Assembly: GCA_949472775.1 (NCBI GenBank)
Contig: CASWVG010000004.1
Location: 53,292-117,291, forward strand
Source: an uncultured Lachnospiraceae bacterium
GTDB taxonomy: Bacteria > Bacillota > Clostridia > Lachnospirales > Lachnospiraceae
DNA: 64,000 nt
Direction: 5' to 3'
Shown: positions 1 through 9,057 of the stretch, in pieces
Position numbering within the stretch: the first letter of the stretch is position 1
How the letters are laid out: each line of letters opens with the position of its first letter
Program-made: the position numbers and the translations under genes
The notes under the pieces: generated by a model
Database searches by the model: none
What the model saw: only the letters and a program-made list of their open reading frames with translations
Told to the model about the DNA's origin: nothing

Positions 1-581
1 AGCTCCTTCGGAATGGTCGTCAGGCCGGTGGAAATCAATATCATGTTAAAGGGAATGCCGATCCACACATTGGCGCAGATCAGGGCAAACATGGCCGTTC
101 CCGGCGTGGTCAGCCATTCGATGTTCTTTTCTATCAGATGCAAGCTTCTCAGCAGAAAATTGATGATGCCGATATCTGTGGCAAACAGCAGCTTGAACAT
201 CAGCGCGGTGACCGTGATCGGTATCATCCAGGGTACCAGAAGAATGCCGCGCACCGGCTTTGCGAAAGAAAACCGTTTGCTGAAAAAGAGCGCCAGCGCA
301 AAGCCCACAATGAACTGGAACACCAGGCACAAAACGGTAAAGCGCAGCGTATTCCACAGGGAAGCGGTAAATACACTGTCCTGAAAAAGCTCCAGATAAT
401 TGTCAAACAGAATAAAGTTCTTCGTGCCCCGCACCAGATTGCCCGCGTTGACATCCTGAAAACTCAAAATCAAGTTGTGGATAATCGGATATCCGACAAA
501 AACAAGCATATAGAGAAAAGCGGGAAGAACGAACAGGATTCCCACGTTTTCATAGCGGAAAAACTTTTTTATCTTTGCCAT
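1..581 (-). CDS. Sugar ABC transporter permease, MalF/UgpA type (partial, C-terminus outside window)
   Basis: An open frame runs from an ATG at 581 to the window edge, giving the first 193 residues of an inner-membrane permease. The start MAKIKKFFRYENVG is followed by a hydrophobic segment, a periplasmic-type loop with the NYLELFQDSVFTASLWNTLRF pattern common in this family, and further hydrophobic segments. An AGGAGG ribosome site lies 6-11 bases upstream. The EAA loop that contacts the ATPase would be beyond the edge. It follows the binding-protein gene at 668-1966 and is separated from it by a terminator-like hairpin, so it should form the membrane channel of that importer. The substrate cannot be read from the sequence. 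Family assignment is confident; that the gene is complete beyond the window is assumed. Confidence 0.9.
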   Translation of the reverse strand, partial: MAKIKKFFRYENVGILFVLPAFLYMLVFVGYPIIHNLILSFQDVNAGNLVRGTKNFILFDNYLELFQDSVFTASLWNTLRFTVLCLVFQFIVGFALALFFSKRFSFAKPVRGILLVPWMIPITVTALMFKLLFATDIGIINFLLRSLHLIEKNIEWLTTPGTAMFALICANVWIGIPFNMILISTGLTTIPKE

Positions 582-603
582 GAGGTAACCTCCTTTTTGA
601 CCC

Positions 604-656
604 AAAAAACCGCCGCCACACAGATTCTACATATGTAACACTCTGTGCGGCAGCGG
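604..656 (-). terminator. Hairpin with U-tract between binding protein and permease genes
   Basis: On the minus strand a stem of about 15 pairs (arms 642-656 and 610-624, with three G-T wobbles) is followed directly by six T's (604-609). It sits between the binding-protein stop and the permease ribosome site. Such a partial terminator would leave more binding-protein than permease mRNA, the usual stoichiometry of these importers. Readthrough is inferred. Confidence 0.75.
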
Positions 657-667
657 TCTGACATGCT

Positions 668-1966
668 TTATTTTACAATACCGTCAATCGTTGCCTGTGC
701 CTGCGCCGCCGCTTCTTCGGGGGTGGCAGTTCCTGTTATGACCTGGTTAAATGCCAGGGAGATCGCGTCCGATACGCTCGGCCACTCCGCCAGAGGGCCT
801 CTCGCCATCGCGTAATTCAGCTCCTCCACGAAAGGATAATACGGGGAGTCTTGCGCGAACTGGCTTTCGGCAATGGTCTTATCCGCCGAGATGTAACCGA
901 ACTGGTTCATCATAAATTTGACCTTCTCCTCGCTCGTGGCAAAGGTGAGGAAATCCAGAGCGCCGTCCACATTTCCGCCGGTTACCACCGCATAGTTCTC
1001 GCCGCCGAGAGCCGATGCGTACTGCGCATCCTTCGGAATCAGCGTCACCTTCCAGTTTAAGTCCGGCGCCTCAGACTGCATGGTCGGAATCTGCCAGGGG
1101 CCGTTCACCATCATCGCCACGTTCCCGGCAATAAACTGGTTCATCACATCGCCCTGCGTCCAGTTGATGCACTCCTTGCTCATCACACCCTCGTTGATCA
1201 GCTCCTGCACAAAGGTCAAAGCGCGGACGCCGTTCTCATTGTTGATGTCATAGGATGTTGCCCCTGTGGACCAGAGCCAGGGCGCGAAGTTGAAAGTTCC
1301 CTCCTCATTCTGCACGCTGCAGAAGGCAAGGCCGGTCACCGCGTCTGTCGTCAGCGCCTTCGCCGTCTCCTTCAGCTCATCCCAGGTGGTGGGAACGCTG
1401 CCGCCGGCCGCAGTCAGCATATCCTCATTATAGTACAGCGCCAGACAGTTCGCACCGAAGGGCACGCCGTAAAGTTTCCCGTCTACCGTACAGGAATTTA
1501 CGGTTCCTTCATAGTAATTGTCCACATCAAACTTGCCCGTCAGATCCTCGAAAATGCCCATGTCCACATAGGACGCATGATCCGGGGAATCCAGGATTGC
1601 AATATCGGGAAGTTCATCCGCAGAAGCGCCGATGGACAACTGCTTTTTGAAATCCGCAAAAGGCACATATTTTGCCGTCACTGCAAATTGATCCTGAGAT
1701 CCGTTGTATTCCTGGATGAGCTGGTCCAGCGTTGCCTGATGTCCCTCGTTCTCCCAGTAATACCAGATGGTAATCGGCTGCGCATTGCCGGCCGCGGCCG
1801 TCCCGCCGCTCTCCCCGCCTGCGCTCTCCTGTTCTGTCGAAGCCTCGTCCGCCGCAGGAGTTTTCTCCGCAGGCGCGCTCTCAGCGCCTTTTGACCCACA
1901 CCCGGACAGGATGCCGGTCATCATCGCCACAGCCGTCAATAATGCCGTCAACTTTTTCTTTTTCAT
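668..1966 (-). CDS. ABC transporter extracellular sugar-binding lipoprotein (family 1 SBP)
   Basis: The 432-residue product begins with a lipoprotein signal peptide: MKKKK, a hydrophobic stretch and the lipobox LSGC, so the mature protein should be anchored to the outer face of the membrane by its Cys. A Ser/Glu/Ala-rich linker follows, then a family-1 solute-binding fold with typical segments such as ITIWYYWENEG near the start and ADELPDIAILDSPDH. It captures a sugar or oligosaccharide for the permease encoded downstream. The ATG at 1966 was chosen over an upstream in-frame ATG because GGAGGGAAC precedes it and the signal peptide begins there. A promoter is visible at 2036-2063, after the response-regulator gene, so this gene can be expressed apart from the two-component pair. 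Ligand unknown. Confidence 0.92.
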   Translation of the reverse strand: MKKKKLTALLTAVAMMTGILSGCGSKGAESAPAEKTPAADEASTEQESAGGESGGTAAAGNAQPITIWYYWENEGHQATLDQLIQEYNGSQDQFAVTAKYVPFADFKKQLSIGASADELPDIAILDSPDHASYVDMGIFEDLTGKFDVDNYYEGTVNSCTVDGKLYGVPFGANCLALYYNEDMLTAAGGSVPTTWDELKETAKALTTDAVTGLAFCSVQNEEGTFNFAPWLWSTGATSYDINNENGVRALTFVQELINEGVMSKECINWTQGDVMNQFIAGNVAMMVNGPWQIPTMQSEAPDLNWKVTLIPKDAQYASALGGENYAVVTGGNVDGALDFLTFATSEEKVKFMMNQFGYISADKTIAESQFAQDSPYYPFVEELNYAMARGPLAEWPSVSDAISLAFNQVITGTATPEEAAAQAQATIDGIVK

Positions 1967-2035
1967 GTTCCCTCCATTCCGAAAACGTTCCACGCCCCCT
2001 TGCGGAGCATTTCCGTTTTCTGTTTTGATGGGTTT

Positions 2036-2063
2036 ATCATACCGCCTTTCTGCTCCGCTTCAA
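2036..2063 (-). promoter_or_regulatory. Putative sigma-A promoter of the binding-protein gene
   Basis: On the minus strand TTGAAG and TATGAT are separated by 16 bases, 70 bases upstream of the binding-protein ATG. Likely the target promoter of the adjacent AraC-type response regulator; this last point is inference. Confidence 0.55.
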
Positions 2064-2105
2064 ACGGGAGAAAAATGAAAAAGGATAAAATATCTAAGCT
2101 GATCT

Positions 2106-3638
2106 TTATCGGTTGGACTTCCTGTACTCCGCAGGCGACATCCCCACGCACTCTTTAAATACTCTTGCAAAATACTTGGCGTCCGCATATCCCACTTTCT
2201 CTGCGATCTCGTACTGTTTGAGCTGGGTTCCGATCAACAGCTCCTTGGCCTTGGACAGGCGGTAATTGCGGATATAAGCGCTGAAATTCTCCCCCACTTC
2301 CCTGTGAAACTGCGTGCCAAGATACTCCTGCGACAGATTCAGTCTGTCGGCAATCTCGCTTAAAGTGATACCGTCCGCATAAAACTCATGGATGATGCTC
2401 TGTGCCTTTTTCACCGCAAGGCTCACAGCCTCCATCCCCCTGCCTGCCATGCTCATGCGGGCAAACAGCCCTTCCATGCTCCCCTGCAGTTCTTTCTCCG
2501 TCTTAGCGCCCATAATGCGGTCCAGCAGGTTTTTCTGGTCAATCTGCTGGTATTCGATACAGCCCACCTCCTTGGCAATGTTCAGAACTGCCCACTGGAA
2601 GCGGACATAAGATTCCTTGACCGCTTTTGGCGAATACATTCTCCCATTGAGAAAATAATCGTGAAACCGCTTTGCAATCTCCCGGATTTTTCCCTCTTCT
2701 CCCGTGCAGATCGCCGCCTTGATCTGATTCTCCAGCTCCACCGGGTAAATACAGATTTCCGTCTGCACGTCCGCAATCTGGGGATAAGATATGAGGACAT
2801 CGTCTCCCAGGACAATATTCCAGTCCATGTAGGGAAGCAGGGTCTGATATCCCTCTCTGACCGCTTTGATCCCCACAACTTCAGTCATGCCATGACTGAC
2901 ATGCCTCTCCTGTTCCTCCCGCCTCTGAAACAGGATCTGGTTCTGATACCATCTCTCTATTTCCTGTTTGGAAGGGTAATCGTAGATCAGGGCCAGCACC
3001 GCCCGGTCATACTCCATCTCCACCAGACAGTAGCCGACCGCCTTCTGCTCCAGAATCCGGCACATTTCCTGCCGTTTTTTCTCCCGCCCCGACTCGAAGC
3101 AGTCACCCATATAAATCAACAGCTCGATGAAAGGCGTCGTTTCGGCAATCTGATACTTCTTTTCCAAAAACTCCTCCACATCGGCATCCAGAACGGAGAC
3201 GCCGTAGAGCAGGCCGGAGACGATATGTTCCAGGCTCCCCATCGTCTCCGGCGTCCTTCTCTGCTCCTGTTCGCAGAGATTCTGTATCTTTCGGATCGTC
3301 TGCACAAACTCCGGCACCACCACAGGTTTGATGATATAGTCGCACACGCCAAGCTTCACGGCCTGTCTGGCATAGGCAAATTCCGAGTAGGCAGTCAGCA
3401 CAATCACTTTCGGAAACAGGCCGGCCTCCTGCATTTTTCCGAGCATCTCAAGCCCGTCCATGACAGGCATCTTGATATCGGTAATGACCAAATCTGGCTG
3501 GGTTTCCATGATATGATGCAGGCCTTCCTGTCCGTTTCCCGCAACGCCCTCTATGAGGATGTCGGGAAACATCTTCTGCATCAGCCTGCACAGACCTTCT
3601 CTGATTAAAATTTCATCTTCCACCACTACCGCTCTCAT
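2106..3638 (-). CDS. YesN-type response regulator with AraC DNA-binding domain
   Basis: This 510-residue protein has a receiver domain at about residues 1-120, with the acidic pocket VVEDE and phospho-acceptor Asp54 in ITDIKMP, a long middle region of low similarity to anything I recognise, and a C-terminal AraC-type double helix-turn-helix (ITLSEIADRLNLSQEYL, then YEIAEKVGYADAKYFARVFKE). Phosphorylation by the kinase encoded just upstream should activate transcription of the neighbouring sugar transporter. Its start overlaps the kinase stop by four bases (ATGA type), indicating translational coupling. YesMN pairs next to family-1 sugar importers are typical of gut Firmicutes. The regulated promoter is probably that at 2036-2063. 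Confidence 0.93.
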   Translation of the reverse strand: MRAVVVEDEILIREGLCRLMQKMFPDILIEGVAGNGQEGLHHIMETQPDLVITDIKMPVMDGLEMLGKMQEAGLFPKVIVLTAYSEFAYARQAVKLGVCDYIIKPVVVPEFVQTIRKIQNLCEQEQRRTPETMGSLEHIVSGLLYGVSVLDADVEEFLEKKYQIAETTPFIELLIYMGDCFESGREKKRQEMCRILEQKAVGYCLVEMEYDRAVLALIYDYPSKQEIERWYQNQILFQRREEQERHVSHGMTEVVGIKAVREGYQTLLPYMDWNIVLGDDVLISYPQIADVQTEICIYPVELENQIKAAICTGEEGKIREIAKRFHDYFLNGRMYSPKAVKESYVRFQWAVLNIAKEVGCIEYQQIDQKNLLDRIMGAKTEKELQGSMEGLFARMSMAGRGMEAVSLAVKKAQSIIHEFYADGITLSEIADRLNLSQEYLGTQFHREVGENFSAYIRNYRLSKAKELLIGTQLKQYEIAEKVGYADAKYFARVFKECVGMSPAEYRKSNR

Positions 3639-5437
3639 TCTTCCCTGTCCGCTTCCTCTCTGTCAGACCCGCCAACTACAGGAATCCAGATCCGCACCGT
3701 CGTCCCCTGCCCGGTCTGACTCTCTATCTTCACTTCTGCGCTCCCGCCATAGTACATATGAATCCTTGTGATGGCATTTTCCATGCCGATATGATTTTTG
3801 TTGTCTGTCTTTCTGAAAATGCCGGCATTCATTTCCCGCACCATCTCAGCCGGCATACCGCAGCCATTGTCCTGGATCCGTATGGTAATCCGTTCCCCTT
3901 CCCGTCCCATATCCATCTGCAGTTTGTGGGTTCCGTCTATCCCCTCAAATCCGTGCAGAATCGCGTTTTCGACAAAGGGCTGCAAAAGCAGCTTGTGAAT
4001 AGGAAGCCCCATAATCTCCGGCTCCACATTGATATGACAGTCAAAGGAATTTTTCAGTTTCGTCTGCTGTAAAAAAATATACTGTTTCAGCCAGTCCGCC
4101 TCATCCTTGATCTTTACAACCCCGTTGCTGTCGGAAATCCCATACCGCAGAATCCCTGCCAGCGCCGCTATCATATTGCTGATCTCGTACTCGTCCCTGT
4201 CAATCGCCATCCAGTTGATCGTATCCAGCGTGTTATAAAGAAAATGCGGGTTGATCTGCGCTTCCAGCGCCGCAATCTCCGCATTTTTCTGCTTCTGCGT
4301 AGACTGCTTGAGTTTGTCCATCATGGAGTTAAACTCCTCCGCAATCACCTCAATCTCTGTGGGCCGTTTGGGATCCTTGTCCACATGGATGCCAAGCTCC
4401 CCCTTGCCCGCTTTTCTCATGGTCTCCACAACTTTGTTGATGGAACCCGTCATTTTCGTCACCTGTCTGAACATAATGGCCATCACCGTACACAGGGACA
4501 GGACGATAATAAAAATCCGAAGCTGCTGCTGCTGACCGAGCGCCTGGATCAGTTCCTCCTGACTGGTTACCCGGACAATCTCCCAGCCTGTCCTCTCATC
4601 CCGGACCGAATAAATAGAAAGATCCGTTTCCCCAAGCAGTCCCGTCTCCCTGGCGATCTGCTGGTAGGCTTCCCTTCTTACTGCTTCATCCGCTCCTTTT
4701 TCATAGACAGCCTGCCCCACTCTGCCGGAACTGGCACAGGAAATCAGAATCCCTTCCCTGTCCACAATAAAATTCAACCCGTTCTCCGTTGTGGAACAGA
4801 TATCCTCCAACAGTTTCTCATCAATGCTGACAAGTACAATCCCGCACCGCTTGTCCACGTCACGGTAATCGATGATGCGCCGCCCCATATGAAATAAGTA
4901 ACAGGAATTGCTCCCAAATACAACTTTCTCTCCCGTTGGAATCGTGTGCGGCATGTTGTCCCCGCTGATGACACGGTATAACTCCTCCTGTGACATGGAG
5001 ATGCTGTCCATCCACGAGGTGCGTGTGGTGGCCGAGGTCAGTTGATTATAAAACACCAGTTCCCCACTGTCCGTGATGACGGAAATGAATTTTACATAAT
5101 CCTTCGTATATACCATGCCTCTCAAAGCCCTTCGGAGCATCTGCCTGTTGCTGGCTACATCCTCCCCGGCATTGATCTTATCCACAAGCCCCACAATGTC
5201 ATCGTCCGTGTATACCTGAAACAGAATGTCCGCATAGGAGTCCAGCCATACGTCCAGACTCACCCTGATCTGTTCCAGATTGGCATTTGTCATGCTCTCC
5301 ACGTTCTGTCTGACCAGTTTGGATGTGTTATAGTAGGCAACGATATTCACCAGGGCGATCGGCAAAAACGACGTCACAACAAAGGCAGTTACCAGCCTTG
5401 TCCTTATGCTCTTTCTGTCAAAACTGATTTCGCGCAT
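3635..5437 (-). CDS. YesM-type sensor histidine kinase
   Basis: The 600-residue membrane kinase has an N-terminal transmembrane segment after MREISFDRKSIRTRL, an extracytoplasmic sensing region of about 260 residues, a second membrane segment (LRIFIIVLSLCTVMAIMF), a HAMP-like linker, and the His-kinase module of the LytS/YesM class: phospho-acceptor His398 in NPHFLYN, then an ATPase domain with LQPFVENAILHGF and DNGCGM. It probably senses an extracellular sugar or the loaded binding protein and phosphorylates the response regulator encoded at 2106-3638. The two genes overlap by four bases. Signal identity cannot be read from sequence. Confidence 0.93.
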   Translation of the reverse strand: MREISFDRKSIRTRLVTAFVVTSFLPIALVNIVAYYNTSKLVRQNVESMTNANLEQIRVSLDVWLDSYADILFQVYTDDDIVGLVDKINAGEDVASNRQMLRRALRGMVYTKDYVKFISVITDSGELVFYNQLTSATTRTSWMDSISMSQEELYRVISGDNMPHTIPTGEKVVFGSNSCYLFHMGRRIIDYRDVDKRCGIVLVSIDEKLLEDICSTTENGLNFIVDREGILISCASSGRVGQAVYEKGADEAVRREAYQQIARETGLLGETDLSIYSVRDERTGWEIVRVTSQEELIQALGQQQQLRIFIIVLSLCTVMAIMFRQVTKMTGSINKVVETMRKAGKGELGIHVDKDPKRPTEIEVIAEEFNSMMDKLKQSTQKQKNAEIAALEAQINPHFLYNTLDTINWMAIDRDEYEISNMIAALAGILRYGISDSNGVVKIKDEADWLKQYIFLQQTKLKNSFDCHINVEPEIMGLPIHKLLLQPFVENAILHGFEGIDGTHKLQMDMGREGERITIRIQDNGCGMPAEMVREMNAGIFRKTDNKNHIGMENAITRIHMYYGGSAEVKIESQTGQGTTVRIWIPVVGGSDREEADREE

Positions 5438-5547
5438 GGCAGTCCCTCCCCTTTTTTATTATAAGAAGGTTTTTGCGGAAAAAAACGGGAAAAATTTAAG
5501 ATAGGAGGAAAAATATAAGGGAAACAAAGAAAGAATTTCAGAAAAAG

Positions 5548-5594
5548 TAAAAAACCCGCCTGAACCGAAACGAAAATCTCCGATTCCGACGGGT
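5548..5594 (-). terminator. Intrinsic terminator of the L,D-transpeptidase gene
   Basis: Ten bases after the transpeptidase stop, arms around ACCCG and CGGGT form an imperfect stem of about 14 pairs on the minus strand, followed by six T's (5548-5553). It separates this gene from the kinase gene downstream. Confidence 0.8.
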
Positions 5595-5603
5595 CGTTCT
5601 CTT

Positions 5604-7280
5604 TTACTGCCCCTCCTGCGAAAGCTGCTCTGTGGCTGCCTCCGGCTGAGGAGCCGCTTCAGGCTGAGGCGCTGCCTCCGGTAAAGCCGGGTTCCCTTCC
5701 GGCTGTCCTGCTCCCGGTACGGCCGGAGGGCCTTCCGGTTGTCCTGTACCCGGCATAGCCGGCGTCCCTCCCGGTGTCCCTGAAGAGGGCTCAAGCTCCG
5801 GCTCCAGTTCCATGGGTATCTCCTCCAAGGGCTCCGGCTCCGTTCCCGGCAGATGATAACAGATCACAGGGGTGTTCTTCTCCACGTAACCGTAAATTTC
5901 CTGCGCCACCGCATAGGGCAGATTGACACAGCCGTGAGAGCCGTTTGTCATGTAGATGTTTCTGCCAAACTCAGTTCTCCATGTGGCGTCGTGCATTCCC
6001 ACATTGTTGTTAAAGGGCATCCAGAAAGAGACAGGTGTGCTGTAATTTTCTCCATTTAACGTGGCGTTACGCTCCTTATAGGTAATGCCATAAATCCCCG
6101 GCGGCGTATCGTTTCCCATACCCGGATTGCCGGACACAAAATCCGACTCCAGAACACATTCCCCATTCTGGTATAAAAACAGATGCTGGGCCGTCAGGTT
6201 AATCTCCACATAGGAATCCCCGTAGTCAGGCGTCTCGTAGGAAGCCGCCGTCTGTCTGTAGACAGGCACGCGCTCTCCGCCCTCGCCCCGCTCAAGCAGC
6301 CCGATCAGCTCCTGCGTCTCCTGTCCCACATCCATCCACCAGCCGTAATCGCCCAGATCAATCGTCACTTCCTGTCCATAGCTGGTCATAAACTTTCTCT
6401 TGTGAAAAACCGTGTCATGCTTTCTCCGAAGAGAATTAACATACTCCTTGACCAGCTCCGGGTCAAGCGACACCCGCTTCCCCTTCCGCACAATCCAGCC
6501 CGCAACGGTATCCGCATCCAAAACTTCACGTTCCTCCCCGAACGTATAGGTGATGGCAGTGTTCACGTAATTCTGCAGCTTCTCGTAAGCGGCTTTCAGT
6601 CCGGAATCCTCCGAAGTGATCGCCGGTTCCTCATAGCATCCGGCCGCCTCCAGATCCACCTGCTCCTCCAATCCGTTCAGCGCTGCCCTGACAGCCTCTA
6701 TGGTCTTTTCCCGGTTCAGCCGGTTTCCCTTGGTTTCGGCTACCAGCGCAAAACCGCTTCCCGGCACATAATCCGCTATGTACGCGTCCGCCGGCTCTTT
6801 GATAAAGTCCTTCTGAAAACCGCGCAGTCCATCTATCTTTTCCAGAAGTGCCGGCTCCTCATAAAAAGGAGGCGCGTCCGTGGTGTAATCCGCATTGTGC
6901 TTCAAAAACCACAGATAAGGGTTCTGTCCCTGCAAAACAGCCTGGAACTGCTCTGTGGAAACATAGGAGATGCCGATCTCACTTCCCAGTATTTCTTCCT
7001 CCAAAGTCGTGCCGTCAGCCTGACGCTCTATCACCCGGAGCGAATACCTGCCGATCTGCTCCTCCAGCTCAGAGATCGACATACCGGACACGTCCACTTC
7101 GTCGATCACCGTGCCGTTTAAAAAGCAGCTCTGGTAGCGATTGAGCCCCGCCATATAAACGATCAGCAGAGCAAGGATGGTTGCCCCCGCCAGCCCGGAC
7201 GCAATCAAAATAATCCGCTTTTTCCAAGTGATCTCCCGCTTTAATTCTGTTGTTTCCTGACGCTTGAATTGTAGTTTCAT
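5604..7280 (-). CDS. Membrane-anchored L,D-transpeptidase (YkuD domain)
   Basis: The 558-residue protein has a short cytoplasmic tail, one transmembrane helix (about residues 27-47), an extracellular region resembling the PG_binding_4 repeats seen in Firmicute L,D-transpeptidases (about 60-300), and a YkuD catalytic domain (about 330-480) with the SHGCVNLP signature; the nucleophile is Cys451. It would make 3-3 cross-links in peptidoglycan or attach proteins to it, outside the membrane. The last 80 residues are a Pro/Glu/Gly-rich tail with repeats such as GTPGGTPAMPGTGQPEG and PEAAPQPEAAPQPE, a probable wall-spanning spacer placed unusually after the catalytic domain. Single-gene unit ended by its own terminator. 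Confidence 0.92.
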   Translation of the reverse strand: MKLQFKRQETTELKREITWKKRIILIASGLAGATILALLIVYMAGLNRYQSCFLNGTVIDEVDVSGMSISELEEQIGRYSLRVIERQADGTTLEEEILGSEIGISYVSTEQFQAVLQGQNPYLWFLKHNADYTTDAPPFYEEPALLEKIDGLRGFQKDFIKEPADAYIADYVPGSGFALVAETKGNRLNREKTIEAVRAALNGLEEQVDLEAAGCYEEPAITSEDSGLKAAYEKLQNYVNTAITYTFGEEREVLDADTVAGWIVRKGKRVSLDPELVKEYVNSLRRKHDTVFHKRKFMTSYGQEVTIDLGDYGWWMDVGQETQELIGLLERGEGGERVPVYRQTAASYETPDYGDSYVEINLTAQHLFLYQNGECVLESDFVSGNPGMGNDTPPGIYGITYKERNATLNGENYSTPVSFWMPFNNNVGMHDATWRTEFGRNIYMTNGSHGCVNLPYAVAQEIYGYVEKNTPVICYHLPGTEPEPLEEIPMELEPELEPSSGTPGGTPAMPGTGQPEGPPAVPGAGQPEGNPALPEAAPQPEAAPQPEAATEQLSQEGQ

Positions 7281-7548
7281 TGGCTCCGTTTTCCCTTAAT
7301 ATGATTTCTGCCTCTGCTTATGCGCGCAAAAAGAATGCTACACTTAAGTTAGTATAACATTCCTTTCAACAGATTTCACTCCTCTTTTTTATGGAAAATT
7401 GCGCAAAAATTACATCACTGGTTACCATTCACACCCACACCAGATATTGTATGCATGATAGTTAATCGATGTGAACTGCAACAATTGACGCAGACACTTT
7501 GCGCTTGCTCCATGCAGCAGGTACATGGAGTGTTGTGGAAAGTAACCG

Positions 7549-9042
7549 TCATTGTATATACAGGTTCGTATACCCCATCAGGCTTTCGTCCACCTCTCTG
7601 GCGCACTCCCTGCCCTGGCGGATTGCCTTTACCACAAGGGACTGTCCTGTGTGCATGTCACCCGCCGTAAACACCCGGTCCGCACTGGTCATAAATTTAC
7701 CCGCCGCTGTCTGTACATTCGTCCTGCCGTCTATCGCCACCTTAAAAGCGTCCGTCACATACTTCTGGCTGCCCAGAAATCCCGCGGCGATCAGCACGAT
7801 CTGCGCGTCCAGCGTCTTTTCCGAACCTTCGATTTCCCTGCTGATCATGCGTCCTGTCTTCGCATCCCTCTCCCATGTCAGAGAAACGATTTTCACGGCT
7901 TTCAGATTCCCGTTTTTATCTTTGACAAACTCCTTCACCGTAGACTCGTAAATCCGGGGATCGTGACCGTAAACGGCAATCGCCTCCTCCTGCCCGTAAT
8001 CGGTCTTGCAGACTTTGGGCCACTGGGGCCAGGGATTGCTGTCCGTCCTCGCATCGGGCGCCTTTGGCATCATCTCGATCTGGGTCACGGACTTCGCACC
8101 GTGGCGGATGGCTGTGCCCACGCAGTCGTTCCCGGTATCGCCTCCACCGATGACCACCACGTTTTTGTCCTTCGTGTCCACATACTTTTTATCCGCAAAG
8201 TCCGAATCCAGCAGGCTCTTCGTGTTTGCCGAAAGAAAATCCACCGCAAAGTAGATGCCTTTGGCGTCCCTGCCCGGCGCGCTGATATCTCTTGGCTGGG
8301 AAGCCCCGCAGCAGAGCACCACCCGGTCAAATTCCTGCAGCAGCTTCTGCGCCTTTACCGCCTTACCGATATCGCTGTTTGTCACAAAGGTTACGCCTTC
8401 CTCCTCCATGACTTTGATCTTGCGGTCGATGATGTGTTTCTCCAGCTTCATATTGGGAATGCCGTACATCAAAAGCCCGCCAATCCGGTCGGAACGCTCA
8501 AACACGCTCACCAGATGGCCCCTTCTGTTGAGCTGATCCGCCACCGCAAGGCCGGAGGGACCGCTGCCCACCACCGCCACCTTCTTTCCGGTGCGCACCT
8601 TGGGCGGCTTCGCCGCCGCATAGCCTTTGTCATAGGCGTTTTCAATGATGGCATACTCATTTTCCTTCGTGGAAACCGCATCGCCGTTCAGGCCGCAGGT
8701 ACAGGCTGCCTCGCACAGCGCAGGACAGACTCTCGACGTAAATTCCGGGAAGTTGTTGGTCTTGTGCAGACGGTAGTACGCCTGTTCCCAGTTTCCCATA
8801 TAAACCAGATCGTTCCACTCCGGCACCAGATTGTGCAGCGGACAGCCGGAAGTCATACCGCCAAGTGACATGCCCGACTGGCAGAAGGGAACGCCGCAGT
8901 CCATACAGCGCGCGCCCTGCTCCCGCTGTTCCTCCATCGTCAGATGCACATGAAACTCATTAAAATTCTGAATGCGCTGTTTCGGACTTACATCCGTTGA
9001 AACCTTGCGCTCATATTCCATAAATCCTGTCGGTTTTCCCAT
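7549..9042 (-). CDS. gltD: Glutamate synthase (NADPH) small subunit
   Basis: The 497-residue flavoprotein carries electrons from NAD(P)H to the large subunit of glutamate synthase. Visible features are the N-terminal 4Fe-4S cysteines (ARCMDCGVPFC, GCPLHN, SRVCPALCEAACTCGLN), an FAD-binding Rossmann motif (VAVVGSGPSGLAVADQL) and an NADPH-binding motif (VVVIGGGDTGNDCVGTAIRHG). Length fits the family. It starts 16 bases after the gltB stop and is surely co-transcribed with it. Together the pair converts glutamine and 2-oxoglutarate to two glutamates, the main ammonium assimilation route with glutamine synthetase. Confidence 0.96.
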   Translation of the reverse strand: MGKPTGFMEYERKVSTDVSPKQRIQNFNEFHVHLTMEEQREQGARCMDCGVPFCQSGMSLGGMTSGCPLHNLVPEWNDLVYMGNWEQAYYRLHKTNNFPEFTSRVCPALCEAACTCGLNGDAVSTKENEYAIIENAYDKGYAAAKPPKVRTGKKVAVVGSGPSGLAVADQLNRRGHLVSVFERSDRIGGLLMYGIPNMKLEKHIIDRKIKVMEEEGVTFVTNSDIGKAVKAQKLLQEFDRVVLCCGASQPRDISAPGRDAKGIYFAVDFLSANTKSLLDSDFADKKYVDTKDKNVVVIGGGDTGNDCVGTAIRHGAKSVTQIEMMPKAPDARTDSNPWPQWPKVCKTDYGQEEAIAVYGHDPRIYESTVKEFVKDKNGNLKAVKIVSLTWERDAKTGRMISREIEGSEKTLDAQIVLIAAGFLGSQKYVTDAFKVAIDGRTNVQTAAGKFMTSADRVFTAGDMHTGQSLVVKAIRQGRECAREVDESLMGYTNLYIQ

Positions 9043-9057
9043 GTTGTCCTCCCATTC

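Noticed and set aside
2388..3608. 406-residue plus-strand open frame opposite the response regulator gene
   Set aside because: It is the antisense shadow of a well-supported receiver/AraC gene; it has no recognisable domain or ribosome site.
7281..7548. Possible RNA gene or small ORF between the transpeptidase gene and gltD
   Set aside because: Only a short CTCCATG/CATGGAG hairpin and a weak TATACT box are seen; no tRNA fold and no ORF with a ribosome site.
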